DNA of 64,000 bases, taken from Gambelia wislizenii (taxonomy: Eukaryota; Chordata; Lepidosauria; Squamata; Crotaphytidae). The stretch's first letter is position 1. The number at the start of each line of letters is the position of its first letter. Below the pieces are notes generated by a model. The model was not told the origin of the DNA. It searched no databases and worked only from the letters and a program-made list of their open reading frames with translations. Both the position numbers and the translations under genes were made by a program. Below are positions 31,797 through 40,440 of the stretch, piece by piece. The stretch covers positions 196,833,809 through 196,897,808 of the forward strand of contig JAUMIR010000002.1 of the NCBI GenBank assembly GCA_030847615.1, given 5' to 3'.

Positions 31797-33160
31797 CCTC
31801 CAACTGTCTCTTTTTGGTAGGGACATTCCTGATTAATGCCATCCCACTTTTCAGCTGCTTTTTAAATATGCTGGTTTCTCGCTCCACTTCTCACTTTCTC
31901 CCTTTGGCCTCAGCTTACTTCAGTTGCTGCAAACTGAGTGTAAAAGGCAAATGTAGCTAACAATCCATTAATTCAGCAAGGGGAAGAGGAGAGAAGGGGA
32001 GGGAGTCTTGCCCTTCCCAGTAAAGACTCCAAATGGCTGTAGTCTCTCTCTTAGCTTGCTTAGTCTTCCTCATTAATCATTTTAGCCATTGTCACCACAC
32101 TCTGATGTTGCTTGGCCACACGTAGACTGACCAACTCTCCCTTATATCCCAGGATCTCCCTTATTCAAGCTATTTTTTTTTATCCTCCTGGCTACCTTAT
32201 TGACCTTCTATTTCTCCCTTATATTTACGAAGCTCTGACATATCCGAAGGTCAAGGGCAAGCAAGTTGGTGCACAGAGGGAACCCCTGAAGGCTGGATGT
32301 ATGTGTGTGTGTTAGGGGGGAGGATCATCAAAAAAGCAAGCCAGGAAACTCCTGCCTGCTTGAGGTGTGTGTTTGCATTCATGTCAGTTATGTGTGTATG
32401 TATGTATGTGAGGGAGAGAGAGGTGAGGTAGGCCAAAGCCAGAAAAAGTTATAAAGTGGCGGGAATATTTGGCGGGAATTTCCTAGCCAATCAAGTTGCA
32501 TGCAAGTTATGCAGTGCTATCCAATGAAATGTTGAATATAAAAATGTTACCATATATGGAAGTTATGTAAGCAACTGTACTGTATAAATATGAAAGGCAG
32601 GCAGTAGTGGAGGTCTTGGATTTTTTGAGTGATCCAGCCGAGAGACCACTGGCGTAAATAAGCTCAATATTTCCTTACCCCAGGGTCTCTGTCTCTGATT
32701 ACTACTACAAGGTATGTGTGTGTTGTTGCATTAGTGCATGTGAGAAAGGGAAGTGTACGCTTGCATGTCCCTGTAAGGGGGTGGCAGAGGTATGAGTGAG
32801 CTTTTGCATTTCTGTTTATAAAAAGTTTTTTATTTGTGTGGGGGTGAGCCTGTGTCTTTTTGTGTGTCTGTTTCGATAAGAGATCTGTAGAAGTTCTTTC
32901 AGTTTTCTTTAAAGTTAGTAGTGGTGCTTGAGATCTTTTTAGAATAGTTTTTGTTGTTCTTGTTGTTGCTGTTTAAGCTCCCTGGATCCCATTTACATAC
33001 ACAAACATACAAAACCAATCAAAATATTACATATGGCCTGGCCATTAAAGATGTAATCCTATACCAATGAACATTTATGGAGTGAAGCCATGCCGCTAAA
33101 AATTTGTCGTGACAAATGTCCCTTAAATTCATGGCCAAAAGTTGGTCACCCTAGCCACAC
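31797..33160. repeat. Composite repeat region, including dispersed repeat copy 2
   Basis: 31797-32125 matches 12780-13110. The far end near 33105-33150 ('aatgtccctt...ccaaaagttgg') looks like an inverted counterpart of its left end, so an old DNA transposon may span the whole region. Within it, 32120-32240 and 32460-32709 appear to be later insertions. Exact borders are unclear. Confidence 0.4.
32460..32709 (+). mobile_element. Possible LTR (promoter and R/U5-like end)
   Basis: In order: a duplicated 'ggcgggaat' motif, a CCAAT-type box (gccaatca, tccaatg), a TATA-like tataaatatg near 32584, then 'aataagctcaatatttcc' and 'ccagggtctctgtctctg' ending TTACTACTACA. This is the layout of a retroviral-type LTR promoter, polyadenylation signal and U5. 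No internal genes, primer-binding site or second LTR is seen. The left border is not defined. Confidence 0.35.
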
Positions 33161-33164
33161 CTGT

Positions 33165-33327
33165 GGGGCCAAATCCACACTACATAAATAATCCGGTTTG
33201 AAACTGGATTATTTGCCATGGCTCCTTCCTATTGAATCGAGTTTGTAGTTTTATAAGGTCTTTATGATGCTCTGCCAAAGAGTGCTGCTTTCAAACTGGA
33301 TTATTTGTGTAGTGTAGATTTGGCCCC
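33165..33327. mobile_element. Short palindromic MITE
   Basis: Ends GGGGCCAAATCCACACTAC and, on the complement of the right end, GGGGCCAAATCTACACTAC, with inner repeats 'aactggattatttg'. It shares body wording ('ccatggctcctt', 'gagtttgtagtttt') with the MITE at 35773-35996. Non-coding. Confidence 0.75.
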
Positions 33328-33328
33328 C

Positions 33329-34112
33329 TCTCTCTCTCTGGCTTTTCTTTGCAAACGAAGATTCAGGAAGGACTCATCCCGCACTTTCTGCAAGCGCGCT
33401 GATGACAGAAAAGAGATAAACAAGTCCAGTTGCAGAAAGCACAGCAGGTCTCCTTGGGTGATGTTTCCGGGTTGTGATTTTTTCTGCGTTGTCATTTCTC
33501 TTCAAGACTTGTTCAGTGTGAGTTCTCAAATAAGGCTGCAGCATTGTGGATAGTGTGTCTCCATGCCTCCCAATGTGAGGCCAGGGCGGACCATTGTTGG
33601 TGATCAATTTGGCCAAGCCTGAGATGTTGTTTCAGGGAGTCCTTGTATCGCTTTTTTGGAGCGCCTCTCTTACACTGACCCGTGGCGAGTTCACCGTAGA
33701 GTACCGGTACTATTTTAGGGAGGCGATGGTCCTCCATCCTAGAAACGTGCTCTGCCCAGCGCAGCTTCGTTCTCAATATCATGGCCTCAATGCTGGTGAT
33801 TCCTGCTTGCTCAAGGACAGCAACATTCGTCACATAGTCAGTCCAGTGGATATTTAGGATTGTGTGTATACAGCGCTGATGAAAGCGTTCGAGGAGTCGT
33901 AAGTGGTGGCGATAGGTGACCCATGTTTCAGATTCATAAAGGAGGATAGACAGTACAATGGCTCTATACACACTGATTTTTGTGCTTCGCCTCAGATGTT
34001 TATTACTCCAGACTCTTTTTAAAGTCTTTCAAACGCGCTATATGCCTTTGCTAATCTGTGATCGATCTCTTTGTCAATCTTGGCATCTGAGGAGATTATG
34101 CTTCCCAGGTAG
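33329..34112 (-). mobile_element. Family B LINE copy 2
   Basis: Minus-strand copy of the same LINE 3' region. Read on the minus strand it runs from about 34112 (5', truncated) to the GCCAGAGAGAGAG tail at 33329. It encodes the thumb/C-terminal part of a reverse transcriptase (VYRAIVLSILLYESETWVTY), broken near 33520. Its 5' end faces the 5' end of copy 3 about 15 bp away. Confidence 0.88.
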
Positions 34113-34130
34113 GTATACTATACTATATCA

Positions 34131-34913
34131 GTGCTCAAGTCCGTTCAGCAGTTCACCTACCTGGGAAGCATCATCTCCTCAGATGCCAAGATTGACAAAG
34201 AGATCGATCACAGATTAGCAAAGGCATATAGTGCATTTGGAAGACTTCACAAAAGAGTCTGGAGCAATAAACACCTGAGGCAAAGCACAAAAATCAGTGT
34301 GTATAGAGCCATCGTACTGTCTATCCTCCTTTATGGATCTGAAACATGGGTCACCTATCGCCACCACCTACGACTCCTCGAGCGCTTTCATCAGCGCTGT
34401 CTACGCACAATCCTAAATATACACTGGACTGACTTTGTGACGAATGTTGCTGTCCTTGAGCAAGCAGGGATCACCAGCATTGAGGCCATGATATTGAGAA
34501 CACAGCTGCGCTGGGCAGGGCACGTTTCTAGGATGGAGGACCATCGCCTCCCCAAAATACTACTCTGCGGTGAACTCGCCACGGGTCAGCGTAAGAGGGG
34601 CGCTCCAAAAAAGCGATACAAAGACTCCCTGAAACAACATCTCAGGCTTGGCCAAATTGATCACCAACAGTGGTCTGCCCTAGCCTCACATCGGGAGGCA
34701 TGGAGACGCACTATCCACAATGCTGCAGCCTTATTTGAGAACTCACGACGAACAAGTCTTGAAGAGAAACGACAACGCAGAAAGAATCACAACCCAAAAA
34801 CATCACCCAAGGAGACCTTCTGCTGTGCTTTTTGCAACCGGACTTGTTTATCTCGGATTGGCCTTTTTAGTCATCAGCGCGCTTGCAGAAAGCGCGGGAT
34901 GAGTCCTTCCTGA
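34131..34913 (+). pseudogene. Family B LINE reverse-transcriptase C-terminal fragment with zinc finger
   Basis: A 260-residue open frame starting [17 protein letters not shown]. It includes the RT thumb region YRAIVLSILLYGSETW, then LRWAGHVSRMEDHRLP, RGAPKKRYKDSLK and a C-terminal C-x2-C...H...C finger (CAFCNRTCLSRIGLFSH then QRAC). This is the C-terminal part of a LINE polyprotein; endonuclease and RT active site are missing because the copy is truncated. Clade not resolved (RTE- or Jockey-group-like). It is open but cannot encode a functional retrotransposase. The ATG at its start is fortuitous. Confidence 0.8.
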
Positions 34914-34936
34914 ATCTTCGTTTGCGAAGAAAAGCC

Positions 34937-34937
<1 letters not shown>

Positions 34938-35014
<77 letters not shown>

Positions 35015-35020
35015 TATATA
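34938..35020. repeat. (TA)n-rich microsatellite
   Basis: Two long TA runs separated by TAGTGTG, forming the tail of family B copy 3. Likely expanded after insertion. Confidence 0.9.
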
Positions 35021-35099
35021 TTACATAGTATACTATACTATACTAGTTTCCATGTGCGAGATGTTGGAGGAGAAGCAGTTTCCTTTTTATGGGTTCAGA

Positions 35100-35620
35100 A
35101 CTTCCCTCAGCTCCGCGCGCGCGCACTAACCCTTCCGCGCATGCCTCCCCCCCTCCACTCTGTGGACTTCAAATCCACCCCCCTCCCTCCGAGTCCGCCT
35201 GCGGCGTGTTAACAACTTCGGCGCGCATGCGCTCGCGAGCCGTTTGGGACTTCCCCCTCCCTGCCCCGCCCGCTGGCTCGCTCGCTCGCTCTATGGTGGC
35301 CTCGCGAGAGGACCGTGGCGGAAGAAGCTGCTGTGCGGCGCTCCCCTGCTGAGGGCGAAGAAGCCGCTGAGGCGGGGCGGGGGAGAGAGAGCGAAGGAAG
35401 AGGAGAGGGGGCCGCTCGGAGCGGAACCCCAGCGGGCTTACGGTAAGCTGAAGCTTGGCCGAGGCTAGGGAGCTGCCCTCGACTCTCTTCCCGTGGCGGC
35501 GGCTGGCAACCCAGGGCGGGCGGGCGGGAGGGACGGCGGCGGGCCCTTTGCCGCTGGTTGTCAGGGTGGGGTGGGACCCTGAGGGGGGGCGCCTGGGACT
35601 TGCGCATGCGCGTGTGTGGC
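35100..35620 (+). promoter_or_regulatory. GRB2: CpG island, probable GRB2 promoter
   Basis: A sharp switch to GC- and CpG-rich DNA. Two perfect palindromic NRF1-type sites, GCGCATGCGC, lie at 35223-35232 and 35602-35611, and a CTCGCGAGAG element (TCTCGCGAGA-like) at 35301-35310. There is no TATA box, as usual for housekeeping promoters. It lies 10.7 kb upstream of the GRB2 coding exon on the same strand and has a good splice donor. Assignment to GRB2 is inference; another gene is possible. Confidence 0.6.
35300..35442 (+). other. GRB2: Probable non-coding first exon of GRB2
   Basis: The region downstream of the CTCGCGAGAG element ends in 'cttacg' followed by GTAAGC (donor GT at 35443-35444), a near-consensus 5' splice site. 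Its transcription start is not visible, so the left edge is arbitrary. A plausible partner acceptor is at 46194-46195. Mammalian GRB2 likewise has a non-coding exon before the exon with the start codon. RNA evidence would be needed to confirm the link. Confidence 0.45.
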
Positions 35621-35772
35621 CCTTGTCTTCGGGGTGGGCGCGGGGAGGTGGAAGGGGTCGTGGTGGCGTGGAAGTCCCCTCTGGCTCGAGAGCTCCGTCG
35701 CTGCCCCGGCCCTGGAGAGAGGGGTGGGTGGGGGTGAACCTTTCCAGCGTTGGCCTAGGAACTGTGACTTTA

Positions 35773-35996
35773 GGGGGCGTCCACACTAGAGAAATAATCC
35801 CTCTTAAAAGTGGATTATTTGCTATGGCTCCGTCCTATGGAATCCTGGAGTTTGTAGTTTGGTGAGGTACCAGCACTCTTTGGCAGGGAAGGCTAAAGAC
35901 CTTGTAAAACTACAAATCCCAGGATTCCCTAGGAAGGAGCCATGGCAAATAAGCCAGTTTCAAACTGGATTATATTTGTATTGTGTGGATTTCCCC
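35773..35996. mobile_element. Palindromic MITE in the probable GRB2 intron 1
   Basis: Inverted ends: GGGGGCGTCCACACTAG and, on the complement of the right side, GGGGAAATCCACACAATAC. Inner palindromes are 'aatcctggagtttgtagttt' and 'aaactacaaatcccaggatt'. Related to the element at 33165. It starts about 150 bp downstream of the CpG island. Confidence 0.75.
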
Positions 35997-36369
35997 TCAG
36001 AAAGGGGATTAATAGATCCCCCTCCCCCACCAGTGTCGATTATTGTGTGTGTGTTTTGCGGAACTTGTCCAAGTCCTGCCTTGTGTCGAGGTAGTCTGAC
36101 TCGGTTTGTAAGTCATCTATTTTATCAGAGGAGACATACAAGGGCGGGTGTCAGCAGGAGTGTTGTGCTGAATTCATCATTTCCATGTTGGATTGTGCCA
36201 CTAAAATGAGATTCTCTTAATACGCCTGTTTAGTTAGTGTTGAAGTCCCGGTCAACATGATATTTTGCAAAAAGTGGCGGTATGTGTGCAAGCAGGAGGA
36301 ACTTTAGAAGCAAGCTTTTAAGTTGTTATCTGATCATATTCGCATTCAGCTGGGGAATGTCCAAACTCT

Positions 36370-36585
36370 GTGTGTATCTGTATGTGCGTTTAAGTCGCCT
36401 GTAGGCTTATGGCGACTGCATGAATTTCATGAGGTTTTCGTAGGCAAGAAATACTTAGAGGTGGTTTTGCCAGTTCCTTCCTCAGAAATTGAGGCTGCAG
36501 CAGCTGGGATTAGTTGGCAGTCCCCCATCCAAGTACTAACCAGGGCTGGCCCTCCTTAGCTTCTTCAGTGATGAGATCTGTAACT
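36370..36585 (-). mobile_element. 5S-rRNA-headed SINE with LINE-like tail
   Basis: On the minus strand the head (about 36585-36515) is clearly derived from 5S rRNA: GAAGCTAAGGAGGGCCAGCC then 'ctggttagtacttggatggg' and 'ggactgcc', covering the A-box to C-box part of the internal promoter. The body contains 'aaaaccacctctaagta', and the tail is 'gtcgccataagcctacagg'. The tail resembles that of the tRNA-headed SINEs in the window. The 5' end of the 5S head is decayed. 5S-derived SINEs are an established class (SINE3 and relatives). Confidence 0.8.
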
Positions 36586-36589
36586 CAAT

Positions 36590-37605
36590 AAATACAGAGT
36601 GCAGGATTGTTGTGTTTTGCAAAACTCCAGGCATGCAGCTAAGCTTTCACAGGACTCAGAATGCTTTCAGAGCAAAGGTAAAAATAGCTGTTGCACTGAT
36701 GGGGGTTATTTAGATAGCTGTACTGTGAATGCCTGAACCTGACCAAAAATTCCATACAACCCAGTCTTGCTTCCAGTATCTTGATGTTCCAAAAAATTAT
36801 AGGAAATTGCTGACTTATGGGTTGGTTGGTTTGGCATTTATCTGGGACTGGTATGATTTTTAAGAGCAAACTAACCAGAAGTTGTATGAACAGAACCAAA
36901 ACTCCCAGAATTCTCCAGCCAGCTTGGCCTGTGACTAGGAGTTGTAAGCTAAAAGTAAGTTTCCAAATTCTGCCTTAGTGTTAACAGGACATTGCTTCTT
37001 AGAATTGTGTGCTGTTATGGGATGGATGCCCTGTGCTAATTCAAGATATAATGGAAATAGTCTCCCAATTTTTGTTTAAAAAACACTAACCTTTATATCC
37101 CAAAATACATTACTGCTCACCCAAATTAATTTACTCTTACATTTCTGCTGTCTTCCTTCCATGAGATAGCACTGAGAAGGAAAGAAATTTAGTCTTGTCA
37201 GTTGAGAAACCACTACCACCTCAAGATATTCTGACTGATAGTCTTTCTGTTTTGTAGCTTCAGGAAAGAAGTGGCTAGCTTCCATTCATGTGATTAGATG
37301 CTTTTCCAGCAAACATGTCCAGTCAATTGTGTAATGTCACTCCTACAATGCTACAATGTAATGCACATTGCAAATCCACAGTGCTTAATTCTTGCAGAAT
37401 AGTAAGGGCTCCTCAAAGTAACTGTATTTAAATTGACCAGTGGTAACTCCTGCAGATATTTTGATAACTGTGCAATGGGACATTTAGTGTAATGTTCCAC
37501 AGTAGTAGTTTAACCAATGTATACTTATAATTGGCCTTGCTTTTTTCATTTGGTAAAAGGATGTGGCTAGTTTCTAAGGAAGTAAACTAGGCGCTCCCAG
37601 TCCTC
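36590..37605. other. Intron-like sequence, nothing recognised
   Basis: AT-rich DNA with no exon, splice pair, RNA gene or clear repeat that I can support. Confidence 0.45.
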
Positions 37606-37611
37606 ATTATA

Positions 37612-37840
37612 ATGTTGTGTGCCTTCAAGTCATTTCTGACTTATGGTGACCGTAAGGCAAACCTATTGCAGGGGTTTCTTGACAACGTTTGTTCAGAGGG
37701 GGTTTGCCTATGCTTTGAGGCTGAGAGTATGTGACTTGCACAGGGTCACCCAGTGAGTCTCCATGGCTGAGTGGGGATCCAAACCCTGGTCTACAGAGTC
37801 ATAGTCCAGTGCTCAAAATGCTGCACCACACTGGCTCTCT
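37612..37840 (-). mobile_element. tRNA-headed CORE/MIR-like SINE
   Basis: Minus-strand copy with all three parts: tail 'cataagtcagaaatgacttg', CORE 'gggtgaccctgtgcaagtca' and a head ending 'agagccagtgtggtgcagc'. About 80% similar by eye to its relatives. Confidence 0.85.
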
Positions 37841-37849
37841 TTACTAATT

Positions 37850-37945
37850 CCAATATGACTATGTGGGTCATCAGCCCATAGGATAGTGGCACACCACTCA
37901 CATAATGGAGCATCATGCCAGTAGTGTTATTTCCTCATAGTTTGC
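37850..37945 (-). repeat. Dispersed repeat, inverted relative to 20230-20320
   Basis: Shares 'gaggaaataacactactggc', 'catgatgctccat' and 'gtgtgccactatcctatg' (minus strand) with 20230-20320. Class unknown. Confidence 0.5.
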
Positions 37946-38090
37946 ACAAGGAGGCAGTGGCATGAGAAGAACTCACCCTTAAAAGCAAGGCATTAAAGGT
38001 AAAGCTACTTGGAGCTGGGGGCCTTATTTTCTCATGTCTATGGATGGTGCCTTTTTCCTGCTTTCCTCACTTCAGTCTTTGCAGCTTAGT

Positions 38091-38289
38091 GTTGTTGTTT
38101 GTTATGTGCTTTCAAGTAATTTCTAACTTACAGCGACCAAGCAAACCTATAATGAGGGTTTAATGAAGGCTGTGAATATGTGACTTGCCGAAGGTCACCC
38201 AGTGACTTTCCGTGGCCAAGTGGGGATTCGAACCTTGGCCTCCCAGTATTCTAGTCCAGCACTCAAGCCACTACACTACACTGGCTCTC
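38091..38289 (-). mobile_element. tRNA-headed CORE/MIR-like SINE, internally deleted
   Basis: Minus-strand copy with a well-kept B box (GGTTCGAATCC) and 'ggtgaccttcggcaagtca'. The region between CORE and tail is shortened. Confidence 0.85.
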
Positions 38290-38779
38290 CATTATAATAA
38301 TACATTGTACTGTATCTAGGAAAAAAATAGAATTAATGATATAAGTACTTATCCTGTGTTCTTTTTTTTTTTTTCCTACTTACAAGAAGCAAATGATGCC
38401 TAGGAAATAAATCCACAAAGATTTTTGGTACTTATAAAAACAGAACTAACTGGCCCACATATGCTTATGTAACTTATAGAATACTCATGTCCTGAAAAGT
38501 ATAAAAGAAAAAAAGTTGCTATTTATAATACGAGACCAAACACTATTCTTTTCCTGGCATAAGGAGGAAATGAACCATTGTTCTTGCTATTGAAGATTTC
38601 ACATAACATACCCCAATAGTAATAAAAATGATTTGGTTCCTTTGAAAAAGAAAATTGGCCTTCTTGCCCTGCTCCTCTTAAGGCAATGGTCACTCCTTCC
38701 TGTAGGCTGGATGCCATATGAAGGAATGAAATGCATATTTATTATAGAGCCAGCCATTTCTTTTGAGCAAAAGCTAGTA

Positions 38780-39459
38780 CAGTAGCACCTCTGTATCCCC
38801 TCTTTCACCATCTGGTGATTCAGTTACCTGTAGTTTGCAATGGGCAAAGGGTGAACGGGGATGGGAGGGGAAGAGGAGAGAACTCTTCTCCCTTCTCCCC
38901 ATTCCAGTGAGGGTGGGGGTGATGGGGAAGGGAGAGAACTCACCTTCCCCCCACCCTCCTCCAGCCTGGTTCCCTCCCCTCCTGTCCACCTTACCCCATG
39001 GCACTGGGCTTGTTGGTTGAGGGCTCAAGTGAGGCCAGATACGCACAGGCCCTGGATGCTTCACCCCAGCTTAGGAGCCCCAGCAGGTCGAGCCCAGCAG
39101 CTGGAGGAGGGACACCCAGAGCCTGCTTGGCTCTGCTGCAGCAGCACATCCCGTCCCTGGCCGCAGCCATGGGGAACTGGAGGAAGCCAGGCCGTGAAGA
39201 GCGAGGCGGTGAAGAGCAGAGCCACCCAGCCCAAGCCCAGCTCCGGCTCCATGGCCCTCTCTCTGCAGCAGGAACCACTGGGTTGCCTCACTCTCTCGCT
39301 GCCTTCCTCTTCCTCCTCCTTCCTCTGCCTGCCTGCCTGCCTCCCTTCTTCTCCATAACTCTTCCTCCCCCCCATCACAGGATGTAAGCTACTAATTGCA
39401 GTTTTCAGTATCTGTGGGGACCCCCAGAACCAATCCCCCACAGACACAGGGTGCTACTG
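38780..39459. mobile_element. Tigger-like element with unusual GC-rich internal cargo
   Basis: Terminal inverted repeats CAGTAGCACCTCTGTATC and, on the complement of the right side, CAGTAGCACCCTGTGTC are flanked by TA (38778-38779, 39460-39461). Outer parts use Tigger wording ('gtttgcaatgggcaaa', 'cagtatctgtggggaccccc'). The middle 38840-39390 is GC-rich, pyrimidine- and Cys/Pro-codon-rich DNA not found in the other copies here. Several overlapping frames are open across it on both strands, none with a recognised domain. Captured host DNA or a longer parental element are both possible. Confidence 0.65.
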
Positions 39460-39968
39460 TAATCATTAGCAAAATCAGACAGTCTCTTGCTTCTTACATC
39501 TACCTCCATTGTAATATAAACTGAGGTACTGCTACAAATGCATTGAACATAAAATGAGCCATTGCTTGCTCCATAGAAGACAAGGAATCTCACCCAAGTA
39601 AGTTAGTAAGGCTCCAGAGAAGGAACAGATTGCTGAACCCCTCACTTGGCACCTAAGCTTTTTCTATTGCAAATTTGGAAGACTGCTTTCCCTCCACTCT
39701 GTGAGGTGCAGAAGCCAAGCAGGTTTCCAGGCTGGATTAGAATGCTTACCCCCTTGCATTAGCCCACTGCAGTCTGTGCTAGGCCATGAGAAGGTGCAAC
39801 ATCTCCAAATTACATTTACTTAATAGCTAATCATCATCACCATCCAGGTTAAATACAGTTATAGAAGGAAAAGAAACAGAAAAACGAGAACCTAAAACGA
39901 ATCAACAATACAGGATTCAACTCAATTGCAAGATCTAGATATTAACTTAATATCATTAGGTCTAAGTA

Positions 39969-40182
39969 CAGTTGTCCCTCCCTAACCACAGATTTAAGTA
40001 TTCACAGCTTGAAAATATTCTTTAAAAAATAATGATCCAAAAACAAACCTTGATTTTGCCATCTTATATAAGGAACACCATTTTGCTATGCCATTGCATA
40101 TAATGGGACTTGAGTATTCACGGATTTTGGTATCCACGGAGGGTCCTGGAACCAAAGCCCAGTGAATATGAAGGTACAACTG
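39969..40182. mobile_element. Tigger-like MITE
   Basis: Ends CAGTTGTCCCTCCCTAACC and, on the complement, CAGTTGTACCTTCATATTC, with TA on both sides. The body contains 'cttgattttgccatcttata' and 'ggtatccacgga'. Confidence 0.8.
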
Positions 40183-40215
40183 TATATGTATTGTTTGTAT
40201 GTCTATTCTCTAGCT

Positions 40216-40440
40216 GTTGTTATTGGGTGCCTTCAAATTGTTTCTGACTTATGGGGACCCTGAGTCGGACAGGGTTTTCTTGGCAAGATTTGTTCAGAGA
40301 GGGCTTGCCTGTGCCTTCCTCTGAGGACGAGAGTGAATACTTGCCTAAGGTCACCCAGTAGGTTTTCATAGCTGAGTGGAGATTTGAACCCTGGTCATAG
40401 TCAAATGCTCAAACCACTATGCCACACTAGCTGTACAGCA
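40216..40440 (-). mobile_element. tRNA-headed CORE/MIR-like SINE
   Basis: Minus-strand copy: tail 'cataagtcagaaacaatttg', CORE 'gggtgaccttaggcaagta' and head 'agctagtgtggcatagtgg'. Confidence 0.83.

Larger units (their letters stand above)
34128..35027 (+). mobile_element. Family B LINE copy 3 with 15-bp target duplication
   Basis: A 5'-truncated insertion starting TCAGTGCTCAAG and ending GAAAAGCCAG followed by a TA-rich tail. GTATACTATACTATA occurs at 34113-34127 and again at 35028-35042, a perfect 15-bp target duplication. The element landed exactly at the 5' border of copy 2, in opposite orientation. Best-preserved coding copy of the family here. Confidence 0.88.

Noticed and set aside
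35169..35786. 205-codon minus-strand frame in the CpG island
   Set aside because: Pro/Arg/Ser-rich, typical of chance open frames in GC-rich DNA; overlapping frames are open on both strands.
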